Below are positions 35,546-43,841 of a stretch of 64,000 bases of DNA, piece by piece (position 1 is the stretch's first letter; each line of letters starts with the position of its first letter). The DNA lies in contig OZ244212.1 in NCBI GenBank assembly GCA_965216695.1, forward strand, positions 496,001 through 560,000, given 5' to 3'. The translations under genes were made by a program, and so were the position numbers. The notes beneath the pieces were generated by a model. It was not told the origin of the DNA, did no database searches, and saw nothing but the letters and a program-made list of their open reading frames with translations. Origin of the DNA: G965216695 sp965216695. Its GTDB lineage: Bacteria; Pseudomonadota; Gammaproteobacteria; Pseudomonadales; Azotimanducaceae.

Positions 35546-36673
35546 ATGAACGGTCTCAAGATCGAACCCGTCACAGGCCGCGGGACGCTGAAACGCTTCG
35601 TACGCATGCCGTCGGCGCTTTACGCAGACGATCCCCACTGGGTCCAGCCGCTCGAGTTCGAGCGATTGGATGCGTATTCGCCGAAGCATCCGTATTTCGA
35701 GCATGCCCGGTGGCAGGCGTGGATAGCGACACAAAACGGTATACCTGCAGGTCGAATCTCCGCTCAGATAGACGACCTGCATACCGAGCGCTATCGCGAC
35801 GAAACGGGGTTTTTCGGATGTATTGAAGCAATCGACGACCAGACCGTGTTCGATGCGCTGTTCGCTACTGCAGAAACCTGGCTACGCGAGCAGGGTTGCC
35901 ACCGCGCGATCGGCCCTTTCAACCTCAACATCAACCAGGAACTCGGCGTACTGACGGACGGGTTCGATACCGACCCGTTCTTCATGATGGGCCACGCCAG
36001 GCCCTACTATCGCGACCGTATTCAGGCTGCAGGGTACAGCGCCTGTCAGGAGCTGCTGGCGTACGAGCTCCATACCACATACGAGACACCGCCTCTGATC
36101 AAACGGCTGATCGACCGCACAGGAAAATCGATTTCGTTGCGCCGCCTCGACCTGAAAAACAAGGGGCGCGAATTGGCGACGATGCGCACAATCTTCAATG
36201 ACGCCTGGGAGCACAACTGGAACTACGTCCCGTTTACCGAAGCGGAGTTCGACAAGATTGGTGGGGAGCTTCTTCTGGTGATTCCACCGGATTTCGCCTG
36301 GTTCGCCGAGATGGACGGCGAGCCCGTTGGATTCATCGTCGTTGTTCCCAATCTGAATGAAGCCATACGCGACTTCGGCGGCAAGCTGCTGCCCTTCAAC
36401 TGGCTGCGCCTACTCTGGCGCACGAAGGTCAAACTTCCCTCCAGCGGCCGCGTGCCATTGATGGGTGTGCTGCAACGCATTCAGCAAACGCGCTATGGCA
36501 CCGCCGCCGCGTGCATGCTGATCGAACAGGTGCGTATATGTGCGCGCGAGCGCAACATGCACCGCCACGAGCTGTCCTGGATACTGGAGGACAACGCGAA
36601 TATGCGAGCGATCATCGAGCGCCTGGGTGGAACGATAACAAAACGCTACCACATGTTCGAAAAGACCCTATAG
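35546..36673 (+). CDS. bcerS: Bacterial ceramide synthase-like N-acyltransferase
   Basis: A 375-aa GNAT-like acyltransferase. The pattern FVRMPSALYADDPHWVQPLEFER, then YFEHARWQAWIATQNGIPAGRISAQID, CHRAIGPFNLNINQELGVLTDGF and MMGHARPYYRDRIQAAGY, with a second GNAT-like half (DFAWFAEMDGEPVGFIVVVPNLNE), matches the proteins identified as bCerS in Caulobacter-type clusters, as I recall them. Such enzymes N-acylate 3-ketosphinganine with a fatty acyl-CoA. ATG 35546 begins MNGLKIEPV; the open frame from 35495 is not needed. Its stop is directly followed by the GTG of the next gene. Function is inferred from resemblance and from spt, cerR, acp and the acyl ligase on the opposite arm. Confidence 0.8.
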   Translation: MNGLKIEPVTGRGTLKRFVRMPSALYADDPHWVQPLEFERLDAYSPKHPYFEHARWQAWIATQNGIPAGRISAQIDDLHTERYRDETGFFGCIEAIDDQTVFDALFATAETWLREQGCHRAIGPFNLNINQELGVLTDGFDTDPFFMMGHARPYYRDRIQAAGYSACQELLAYELHTTYETPPLIKRLIDRTGKSISLRRLDLKNKGRELATMRTIFNDAWEHNWNYVPFTEAEFDKIGGELLLVIPPDFAWFAEMDGEPVGFIVVVPNLNEAIRDFGGKLLPFNWLRLLWRTKVKLPSSGRVPLMGVLQRIQQTRYGTAAACMLIEQVRICARERNMHRHELSWILEDNANMRAIIERLGGTITKRYHMFEKTL

Positions 36674-37444
36674 GTGCGCGCACTTGTACTTGCCGGCGAG
36701 CGTGAAGAAGGGGGACACTTCGCGCGCAGTTTCGACGCGGCCTGTTCAGCATTTGTCGAACTCTCTGGAAAACGGCTGGTCGACCACGTGCTCGACGCAC
36801 TCGCGCGGGCGCAAAGCGTAACCAGCGGCACCGTCTGCGGCCCTGCCGGCCCAATTGCGGAACAGGCCTGTTTCCCCCAACACCTGCAGAAGGCGCACGG
36901 ATTCGAATGGATAGAACAACGCGCAAGCCCAGTTGAGAGCGTGCTCGCAGCGCTCACGCGCTACGATGAAAGACCCCTACTCGTAACCACGGCGGATCAC
37001 GCCATGCTGGTTCCCGAAATCATCGACGCATTTTGCGACGCGGCCGGTGTGCTGGATGCAGACCTCGTCGTAGGCGTCGTACCACACCACATCGTCAGCG
37101 CCCGCTGGCCGGGCATTCACCGCACACGCTGGAGGTTCCGAGACGGCACCTGGTGCGGGGCCAATCTTTATCTCGTCCGCACGGCGGATGCCGCGAACGG
37201 GATTCGCTACTGGCAAAGCGTGCAGCAACTTCGCAAGCAACCGTGGCGAATTCTGGCGCGGCTCGACATCGGGTTGCTCACACAGACGCTGCTGAAACGC
37301 CTTACCCTGGCCGCAGCACTCGAGCGTCTGTCGGCCAACGCGGGGTGTCGCATTGCCCACATCTCGATCGACGATCCGCGCGCCGCGGTCGACGTCGACT
37401 CCGTGCAGGATTACCAATTGGCCGCCAAGGTTCTGGCATCGTGA
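36674..37444 (+). CDS. MobA-like NTP transferase protein
   Basis: A 256-aa protein with a nucleotidyltransferase-like Rossmann fold. It begins MRALVLAGEREEGGHFARSF, has a product-strand motif PLLVTTADHAMLVP, and ends with DDPRAAVDVDSVQDYQLA, similar to the C-terminus of MobA/GlmU-like proteins. The GxGxR loop is altered (AGEREEGG), so the nucleotide specificity is unclear. The GTG start abuts the ceramide-synthase-like stop and its end overlaps the kinase gene by 4 nt (GTGA). It probably takes part in making or adding a lipid headgroup; this is inference. Confidence 0.75.
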   Translation: MRALVLAGEREEGGHFARSFDAACSAFVELSGKRLVDHVLDALARAQSVTSGTVCGPAGPIAEQACFPQHLQKAHGFEWIEQRASPVESVLAALTRYDERPLLVTTADHAMLVPEIIDAFCDAAGVLDADLVVGVVPHHIVSARWPGIHRTRWRFRDGTWCGANLYLVRTADAANGIRYWQSVQQLRKQPWRILARLDIGLLTQTLLKRLTLAAALERLSANAGCRIAHISIDDPRAAVDVDSVQDYQLAAKVLAS

Positions 37445-38316
37445 ACGCAGTGCTGCTGGCTAACCCGCTGGCCCGCCAAGGCAGCAAACCATTGAACCTA
37501 CCGGCGACGCGCGTCGATCTGCGCGATACCGACGCGGTCTGTCGCCACTTCGACGCGCCGCTGTGGATCGTTCAGGGCGGAGACGGCACGCTCCACCGTT
37601 TGTTGAGCCACCTGCCTGCCAACGTTGCACCGCCACCGATCGCAGTATTGCCCGCGGGTACCACCAACATGACAGCACGCGATCTGAACCCCACACGCGG
37701 CCTAAGGGCCTGCGCGATTCGCGCGCGCCACGCTGCCGGGCAGGCAAACTCAGGAAAACCGCTGCACGAATCCCACCGTCCGTTGCTGGAAATTCGCGAC
37801 GGTGCGGCAACCCACTACGGTTGGTTCTTTGCGATGGGCGCGGTTCCCGATGCGATTCGGGCGTTCCACCAAACCGAAGGCGCTCGCGGTCTGGTCCCAC
37901 TGAACCTGGCTAGGGCCATGCTCGGGGCCCTGCGGGGCCGCAGACTCGGGGTTCCCACAACGTTCGATGGCGGCGAGGACACGCACGCTTGCGACCTCCA
38001 CACCCTGATGTGCACAACCCTGGAACGGCTGCTGTTCAACAGCACGCCCTACTGGAACGCATCTGCCGGGCGCATGCACGTAACGTGGATCGACGCCCGG
38101 GAACTCGCTCGTTCCGGCCGATCACTGCTGCGCGACGCGTTACGGCTCCTCCGGGGCGACGGCGCCGCGCTCCCGGCCGCGTATCACTCCGGCGACCGCG
38201 ACTGTGTGCGGCTCGGGTTCCAGGGTGCCTACACGATCGACGGTGAACTCTACGAAGCGCAAGACAGCGCTCTCACCGTCCGTTACTCCGACCGTTTCCG
38301 CTGGATACTCCTGTGA
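37441..38316 (+). CDS. Diacylglycerol/ceramide kinase-like lipid kinase
   Basis: A 291-aa member of the DAGK catalytic-domain family. LLANPLARQG starts the fold, GGDGT at 46-50 is the ATP-binding signature, and AVLPAGTTNMTARDL is the second glycine motif. A C-terminal beta-domain (TIDGELYEAQDSALTVRYSD) includes the conserved DGE. Family members phosphorylate diacylglycerol, sphingosine or ceramide; the neighbours favour ceramide, as for the ceramide kinase of Caulobacter. The GTG overlaps the preceding stop (GTGA), and its own TGA overlaps the next GTG. Confidence 0.82.
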   Translation: MNAVLLANPLARQGSKPLNLPATRVDLRDTDAVCRHFDAPLWIVQGGDGTLHRLLSHLPANVAPPPIAVLPAGTTNMTARDLNPTRGLRACAIRARHAAGQANSGKPLHESHRPLLEIRDGAATHYGWFFAMGAVPDAIRAFHQTEGARGLVPLNLARAMLGALRGRRLGVPTTFDGGEDTHACDLHTLMCTTLERLLFNSTPYWNASAGRMHVTWIDARELARSGRSLLRDALRLLRGDGAALPAAYHSGDRDCVRLGFQGAYTIDGELYEAQDSALTVRYSDRFRWILL

Positions 38317-39059
38317 CACCACCCTCACTCGATGCGCCGCGCCCACGACTGGGCGTAAGACTCGGCAAACGACTACTTCGCCGTCTGGACCGTTTCCAAG
38401 CCGACCATTCGTTGATCAGCACCACACCGTTCATCGACAACTCGGAAGTGCCCCAAACGGTCCCCCTCGAGAACAACTATCCCACGATTCTGGCCGAGTT
38501 GAACGTCGTGATGGGGCGTCTCGATCAGGTTCCGGCATTCCACCAGCTTTCGCCCGATCAGGTACGGATTTCCAAAGGCGACAACTGGAAGACCTTCGCG
38601 TTCTACGTGTTTGGCGAGCGCGTCAACGACAACTGTCGAGCCTGTCCAGCGACCGCCGCGGTGCTCGACACCCTTCCGGGACTGCAGAACGCGTGGTTTT
38701 CGATTCTCGCGCCCCGTTATCACATCCCGCCCCACCGCGGACCGACCCGGTCCGTCGTGCGTTGCCACCTGGGTTTATTGATACCGGACGACGCCGCAAG
38801 CTGCTGGATTCGCGTCGACGATCAAACGCGAGCGTGGACCGCCGGCGCCTGCCTCTGCTTTGACGACACGTACGAACACGAAGTCCGAAACAACACCGAT
38901 CAACCCCGCGTGGTGCTGTTCGTCGACTTCGACAGACCCATGGACGCGGTCGGGAGACGCGCAACGGATCTGCTCCTGGCAGTGATGCGCAGTTCCGCTT
39001 ACGTGCGTCGCCCTCTTAAAAACCTTGCCCGGTGGAACCGCGAACACCGTGTTGACTGA
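38313..39059 (+). CDS. LpxO-like aspartyl/asparaginyl beta-hydroxylase
   Basis: A 248-aa Fe(II)/2-oxoglutarate-dependent dioxygenase. The iron-binding region is PRYHIPPHRGPTRSVVRCHL (His 141 and 152), with a later FDDTYEHEVRNNTDQPRVVLF containing a third His and the 2-oxoglutarate-binding Arg. These motifs match LpxO, which hydroxylates the acyl chain of lipid A. Here the substrate could be the acyl chain or base of a sphingolipid; that is an inference from context. The GTG overlaps the kinase gene stop by 4 nt. Confidence 0.85.
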   Translation: MTPPSLDAPRPRLGVRLGKRLLRRLDRFQADHSLISTTPFIDNSEVPQTVPLENNYPTILAELNVVMGRLDQVPAFHQLSPDQVRISKGDNWKTFAFYVFGERVNDNCRACPATAAVLDTLPGLQNAWFSILAPRYHIPPHRGPTRSVVRCHLGLLIPDDAASCWIRVDDQTRAWTAGACLCFDDTYEHEVRNNTDQPRVVLFVDFDRPMDAVGRRATDLLLAVMRSSAYVRRPLKNLARWNREHRVD

Positions 39060-40695
39060 TCTGCGAAGCTGCGAGCCTGGGCGCGACTTCCACGCCGACA
39101 TCTGCATCGTGGGCGGCGGTGCCGCAGGCATAACGCTCGCGCGACAGCTTATCGCCTCGCACAACGGACCCGGCACAACGACTGCTCTCGAAAGCGTGGA
39201 GAACTCACCGAGTGCACCAGCGCAGTCGAGGATCTTGATTCTGGAAAGCGGAGGAATCGACTTCGACCGCTGGACCCAGTCGCTGGCGGCAGGAACAAAC
39301 CTGGGGTGCGATTACTATGACCTGATAGATACACGGCTGCGCTTCCTGGGGGGAACCACGAACATCTGGGGCGGACGCCTGGCGTTGCTCGACGCCGTGG
39401 ACTTCAGAACACGCGACTGGGTGCCCCATTCCGGCTGGCCGCTCAATCTCGATGCGTTGCTCCCCTACTACCAGCGCGCGCATGCGTCGTTCGACATCGG
39501 CGCCTTCGACTACCAGACGTTTGCGGCGCGGGGCGTGCCGCCACCCCTCGACGCGGACGGACTCGCCACCAGCTACTGGCAGTTCGACGACGAGCGCGAA
39601 CGCTTTCAACACGCGCAATGCGTTGATCTGATCCAGTCGGCTGACGTCCAGATCGTTACGCATGCGACCGTTACCGACCTGATACCGGAATCCGGTAACG
39701 CTTCGATCGCGTCCGTCACGATCGACAACGCCGAGCACAAGCAAGCGCGCGTACGCGCCCGTCAATACGTGCTGGCCTGCGGAGGTATCGACAATCCGCG
39801 ACTCCTCCTCTGGATGGCCCACCGCCATGGTGTGGGCAACGGGAACGATCTGGTTGGACGTTTCTTCATGGAACACCCTCACGGCCGGGTAGCAACCGTT
39901 TCGGGAACGGCCGCGTTCCCGATCTGGGATGCGTTCCGGAAACGCTTCCGGCGTAACGGCAGTCCCTATGCGCCCGTTCTGCGGCTGGACGACGCACAGC
40001 AGGCGGGTCGACGCGCGCTCAACTCCGCCGTCACCTTCAAGCTGCAACGCCCGGCGGAACGCGGCGTCCCGCTCGGCCGCCGCGCGTATCAGCAGATCAA
40101 GCATCAACTCCAACCCACGCAAACCAACCGCCGGCTGTGGCACGGCTACCGGTTTGCCGCGAGCACGTACGCCCGGACCGTGCGACCGGCGGTGGAGCGG
40201 TGGCGGACGCGCAGAGGTCACGTTACGCTCAGCGTGGTCGCGCGGGCGGAACAGGCCCCCAACCCGGAGAGTCGCGTTTGCCTGGGTACCGAGTGCGATG
40301 CGCTTGGCGTACCCCTGGCGGACCTGGACTGGCGTCTGACAACGCTCGACAAAACATCGATGATCGCGCTGGTCGATCACCTCGATGAAACGCTCGCGCG
40401 CTCGAACCTCGGTGCCACCGAACGCGCTGATTGGCTCAACGCGCTGGACTGTTGCTGGCCCGTCGACCCGACCGTAGGCAACCATCCTATTGCGGGCTAC
40501 CACCACATAGGTACCACACGAATGCACAGCGACCCGCGCCGGGGGGTCGTCGATACCGACCTTCGTGTACACGGCCTCGCAAACCTTTACGTGCTGGGCA
40601 GTTCCGTGTTTCCCACCAGCGGCTGGGCCAACCCGACCCTGACGATCCTCGCGCTCGCGCACCGACTCGCGGACCACCTGCGCGGGCGTTCGTGA
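39049..40695 (+). CDS. GMC-family oxidoreductase
   Basis: A 548-aa flavoprotein. The FAD-binding motif HADICIVGGGAAGITLARQL lies near residue 15; LRFLGGTTNIWGGRLALL is the GMC signature region, and the C-terminus holds HIGTTRMHSDPRRGVVDTDL and VLGSSVFPTSGWANPTLTIL with the catalytic His. Such enzymes oxidise alcohols to aldehydes or ketones. GTG 39049 overlaps the preceding stop by 11 nt; TTG codons at 39025 and 39052 are also possible. The placement after the hydroxylase suggests sequential oxidation of one lipid or headgroup. Confidence 0.88.
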   Translation: MLTDLRSCEPGRDFHADICIVGGGAAGITLARQLIASHNGPGTTTALESVENSPSAPAQSRILILESGGIDFDRWTQSLAAGTNLGCDYYDLIDTRLRFLGGTTNIWGGRLALLDAVDFRTRDWVPHSGWPLNLDALLPYYQRAHASFDIGAFDYQTFAARGVPPPLDADGLATSYWQFDDERERFQHAQCVDLIQSADVQIVTHATVTDLIPESGNASIASVTIDNAEHKQARVRARQYVLACGGIDNPRLLLWMAHRHGVGNGNDLVGRFFMEHPHGRVATVSGTAAFPIWDAFRKRFRRNGSPYAPVLRLDDAQQAGRRALNSAVTFKLQRPAERGVPLGRRAYQQIKHQLQPTQTNRRLWHGYRFAASTYARTVRPAVERWRTRRGHVTLSVVARAEQAPNPESRVCLGTECDALGVPLADLDWRLTTLDKTSMIALVDHLDETLARSNLGATERADWLNALDCCWPVDPTVGNHPIAGYHHIGTTRMHSDPRRGVVDTDLRVHGLANLYVLGSSVFPTSGWANPTLTILALAHRLADHLRGRS

Positions 40696-40778
40696 CGATG
40701 CGTCTCGCGTGCCCGTCTATGGTATCGTGCGCGCGCCGCGGGGCTTTCGCGCGGCCGATTTGAAACCAGCAGGGACCC

Positions 40779-41537
40779 ATGAAGGTAATCATCCTGAGCG
40801 CCGGTCAGGGCAAGCGGCTGCTACCGCTGACCGTGGACCGACCCAAATGCACGCTGCCGGTCGGTGAACGCAGCGTCCTGGAATGGCAACTTCAGGCGCT
40901 GGCGCACGATGGCGCAACCGACGTCGTGGTGGTCACCGGATTTCACGCCGACGCGGTGCGAGACGTCGTATCGGCCATTGAAGCTCCGGCGGCGCGCACG
41001 ACGCACAACCCGTTCTATGCCAGCTCAGACAATCTGGGCACCTGCTGGATTGCGCGTCATGAGATGACGGAACCGTTCGTTCTGATCAACGGAGACACGC
41101 TGTTCGCACCAGGCGTGTTCGCGCGCCTGCTCGACGCCGATGAACGGTTTCCGATCAATGTCGTAACCAATGAGAAAACCGCGTACGACGACGATGACAT
41201 GAAAGTCGTCGTCGACCGCGGGCGTCTGGTGCGTGTAGGCAAGACGTTACCGGTCGAGACGGTTACCGCAGAATCGATCGGCATGGTCCGCTTCGACCGC
41301 GTTGGCGCCGAACTGTTCCGGAGGCGCGTCGACGAGCTGATGTTGGACGAACGCACGCTCGGGCGTTGGTATCTGTCCGCTATCGACGAGTTGGCGAGCG
41401 AAGGCCACGTCGGTGCCGTCAGCGCAACCGGGTTCGGCTGGTGTGAGGTAGACGACCAGGCCGACCTGGAGCACGCGAGCGCAACGGTTCCTGGATGGTG
41501 GATCAAACAGTCGACGCCGAGGGAGCGCTCCGCGTGA
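40779..41537 (+). CDS. LicC-like sugar-phosphate/phosphocholine nucleotidyltransferase
   Basis: A 252-aa NTP transferase. SAGQGKRLLPLT (residues 7-18), RPKCTLPVGERSVLEWQL, FYASSDNLGTCWIARHEM and VLINGDTLFAPGVF are typical of LicC-type CTP:phosphocholine and related nucleotidyltransferases. AGGGA precedes the ATG. It should make a CDP- or NDP-activated headgroup, a natural partner for the CDP-alcohol phosphotransferase 4 kb downstream. The substrate alcohol phosphate is not identifiable. It overlaps the HIT gene by 4 nt (GTGA). Confidence 0.85.
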   Translation: MKVIILSAGQGKRLLPLTVDRPKCTLPVGERSVLEWQLQALAHDGATDVVVVTGFHADAVRDVVSAIEAPAARTTHNPFYASSDNLGTCWIARHEMTEPFVLINGDTLFAPGVFARLLDADERFPINVVTNEKTAYDDDDMKVVVDRGRLVRVGKTLPVETVTAESIGMVRFDRVGAELFRRRVDELMLDERTLGRWYLSAIDELASEGHVGAVSATGFGWCEVDDQADLEHASATVPGWWIKQSTPRERSA

Positions 41538-41962
41538 ACGAAACGATGGAAAAATTTGGCTATCCGGCGAGCCTTATCCACGCGTTCGAACACTGGGCGT
41601 TGCTGCTGCGGCCGCAACAGGCGACGCTTGGCGCGGTGGTGCTGGCATGCAACGAGCCCGCAACTCAGTTCGGTGATCTGTCATCCGGCGCGTACAACGA
41701 ACTCGGGGAGATCGTGCCCAAGCTCGAGTCGGCGCTGCAGCGCGCATTCGGCTGGGAGAAGATCAATTACCTGATGTTGATGATGGTCGACCCGCATGTG
41801 CACTTCCACGTGCTTCCGCGGTACGCCAACGACCAGACGTTCCAGAATGTGCGGTTCGCGGATTCCGCCTGGCCCGGACCGCCGGATCTGACCGCCGGCG
41901 CGGTGGTTACACCGGAGATGAGGGACGCACTGATCGAAACGATCCGCGGGCATTGGCGTTAA
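41534..41962 (+). CDS. HIT-family protein
   Basis: A 142-aa histidine-triad protein. The motif PHVHFHVLPRY provides the HxHxH core, and FGWEKINYLMLMMVD precedes it as in Ap4A hydrolase/phosphorylase-type HIT proteins. GTG 41534 overlaps the NTP-transferase stop (GTGA); ATG at 41546 is an alternative. HIT proteins hydrolyse or transfer nucleoside monophosphates, which fits recycling or use of an activated intermediate; the precise role is unknown. The gene is convergent with the LptA-like gene. Confidence 0.85.
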   Translation: MNETMEKFGYPASLIHAFEHWALLLRPQQATLGAVVLACNEPATQFGDLSSGAYNELGEIVPKLESALQRAFGWEKINYLMLMMVDPHVHFHVLPRYANDQTFQNVRFADSAWPGPPDLTAGAVVTPEMRDALIETIRGHWR

Positions 41963-41983
41963 CCGGGCGCGCCCACGTTTCTT

Positions 41984-42658
41984 CTAGAGTTCGCCCTCGC
42001 GCTCGTTCTGCAGCCCGGACTGAGCCTCGGACGAGGCGTCGATCAGACTGCGCTGTAGAACGAACTCCACGCCGTCCGAGCCACTCGACTTCAAACGCTT
42101 GTTGAACATGTCGTACTCGATGAAGGAACTGCGCATGGCGATGTCTTCGTCCGTCAGCACCGCATCGCCCGTAATGCGCAACAGCTCCGTCTGGTGGTAA
42201 TACTCGATCGTTTTGCCTTCACCCTTCACGGGCTCGCCGCCACGCGCCTTCTGCGCGGTTACGTGGGCCGGCGTCCCGCGAATTACGATGTGTGTCGGAT
42301 CCTCGATGGGCCCGTATACTTCGGCTTCGTCCGCCGTTACTTCCCAATCGCTGGTGCGCATGCCGAAGTTCCCCTCAAGATGCAGCACGTCTTCGTCCAC
42401 ACCCTCCCACGCCCGGTCGGCGCGAATCACGATCGTGTCGTCGCGAGACTCGGCCGCAACAGTCTCGGGCTGCTCGGCGACGGCAAAGTCTCCATCGGGC
42501 GGCGGTACCGCAGACGTTTCCGCCCCCACCCAGGCGTACCCAGTCAGGCCACACAGCAACAGGACCGCGCGCAGAGCCTGCGTGCTCAGCGGTTGGCAAT
42601 CACATCGAGTCGTCAACGGCACTCCAACGAGTTGGTTTTGCGCGGCGGCAATACGCAT
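41984..42658 (-). CDS. LptA/OstA-like periplasmic lipid-transport protein
   Basis: A ~224-aa predicted periplasmic protein. A signal-like segment (STQALRAVLLLCGLTGYAWVGA) precedes a Pro/Glu-rich linker and an OstA-type beta-jellyroll: LHLEGNFGMRTSDWEVTADE, EVYGPIEDPTHIVIRGTPAHV and TIEYYHQTELLRITGDAVLTD. This is the fold that bridges the periplasm in LPS export. The start is uncertain: ATG 42658 is used, but a TTG about 14 codons downstream has GGAG at good spacing. It is divergent from the lptF-like gene, with overlapping upstream regions, so the three Lpt-like genes form one block. Confidence 0.82.
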   Translation of the reverse strand: MRIAAAQNQLVGVPLTTRCDCQPLSTQALRAVLLLCGLTGYAWVGAETSAVPPPDGDFAVAEQPETVAAESRDDTIVIRADRAWEGVDEDVLHLEGNFGMRTSDWEVTADEAEVYGPIEDPTHIVIRGTPAHVTAQKARGGEPVKGEGKTIEYYHQTELLRITGDAVLTDEDIAMRSSFIEYDMFNKRLKSSGSDGVEFVLQRSLIDASSEAQSGLQNEREGEL

Positions 42659-42731
42659 CAGGCCGATTTGCGTCGTCCGCGAGCCGCGTTGAGCGGCGTC
42701 CCGCAATGTTATCAGACCCGGTAGAGAAACC

Positions 42732-43841
42732 ATGAGTGCGCGGTTTCCGCTGATGGTGGACCGTTACCTGGTGCGGGAAACGGTCACCCCCTTCGTCGGC
42801 GTACTTCTCGCGCTGGCAGCTCTATTCCTCACGTTCAGCCTGACGCGCTTCCTCACAAAGGCCAACGACGGTTTGCTGAGTGGCGCCGCGGTTACCGCCC
42901 TGACCGCGCTGAAAGTATTGATCTCGCTGGAGGTTCTACTACCCATCGCTCTTTACATCGCGTTCATCGTCGCACTCGGCCGCCTCTACGCCGACAGCGA
43001 AATGGTGGCGCTGCGGGCAGGGGGCATGGGGGAAGCACGTCTCATCTTGCCCGTAACGTCGGTTGCGATCGGCGTCGCGGCCGTGGTCGCGGCGCTGTCG
43101 CTGTTCGCGCGCCCGTGGGCGTACGACATGCTCTATGACCTTCAGGCACGCGCCGAACAACAAACCAGCATCAACGAACTCGCCGTGGGTCAGTTCCACG
43201 GTTTTGGCGACTCCGAGCGCATGGTCTATCTTCAGTCGCGATTGCCAACCGGTGATACAGGCACCGTTGGGCAGCCCGACATTGCGCCATCCCGCTTGGA
43301 AGGGCTTTTCGTTCGGTCCCGCGACCCCACCGGTAAGCTGGAGGTGATCTCCGCGGCCGCCGGTACGTGGCAGGAAGACGCCGATCCGTCGAGCGATCGC
43401 TTAGCGCTCGATCGCGCCACCATCTACAAGCAGGTAGACGATCGCATTGCGCTGGTCGGCGCGTTCGACCAGTTCGCCATCTGGATTCCAAAAGAACCGC
43501 TGGAGCCGACGCGTTCCCGCGTAAAGGCCGAATCCACAGGCGACCTTGTCCGCAAAATCGACCCCGAGTCCCGGGCGGAATTCCAGTGGCGGTGCTCCAC
43601 CGCGGTCTCGACCCTGCTGCTGGCCCTGATCGCGATCCCGCTGGCGCGTACCCGACCGCGCCGCGGCGGCTACGGCAAGGTTCTGATCGCCATCATTTTG
43701 TACATCGGGTACTTCAATCTTCTCGGTATCGCGCGGAGCTGGGTCGAGCAGGATCAGGTTCGCCAGCTCTGGTGGGTGCCCGGTCTGCTGGCGCTCGTGA
43801 TCGTCGGCGCGTTCCTGCTGCCCACCCGGAGCGGCCGGTGA
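42732..43841 (+). CDS. lptF: LptF-like permease
   Basis: A 369-aa inner-membrane protein of the LptF/LptG family. Three N-terminal helices (VTPFVGVLLALAALFLTFSL, LISLEVLLPIALYIAFIVAL, ILPVTSVAIGVAAVVAAL) precede a periplasmic beta-jellyroll (residues ~130-260) and three C-terminal helices. LYADSEMVALRAGGMGEARL matches the coupling helix region that meets the ABC ATPase. In lipopolysaccharide export it works with LptG and LptB2. No ATPase is encoded here, so it must share a distant one. The position inside a sphingolipid locus suggests a specialised copy. Confidence 0.9.
   Translation: MSARFPLMVDRYLVRETVTPFVGVLLALAALFLTFSLTRFLTKANDGLLSGAAVTALTALKVLISLEVLLPIALYIAFIVALGRLYADSEMVALRAGGMGEARLILPVTSVAIGVAAVVAALSLFARPWAYDMLYDLQARAEQQTSINELAVGQFHGFGDSERMVYLQSRLPTGDTGTVGQPDIAPSRLEGLFVRSRDPTGKLEVISAAAGTWQEDADPSSDRLALDRATIYKQVDDRIALVGAFDQFAIWIPKEPLEPTRSRVKAESTGDLVRKIDPESRAEFQWRCSTAVSTLLLALIAIPLARTRPRRGGYGKVLIAIILYIGYFNLLGIARSWVEQDQVRQLWWVPGLLALVIVGAFLLPTRSGR

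Noticed and set aside
37033..37440. Long 5' extension of the lipid kinase frame
   Set aside because: This part overlaps the MobA-like gene in another frame and is Arg-rich without family resemblance; GTG 37441 with a GTGA overlap is the natural start.
39205..40677. A 490-codon - strand ORF
   Set aside because: It lies antisense within the GMC oxidoreductase gene and shows no domain or start signal; codon structure supports the + strand gene.
43367..43837. Long 5' extension of the LptG-like frame
   Set aside because: It overlaps lptF in another frame; the LptG N-terminal helix begins right after GTG 43838.
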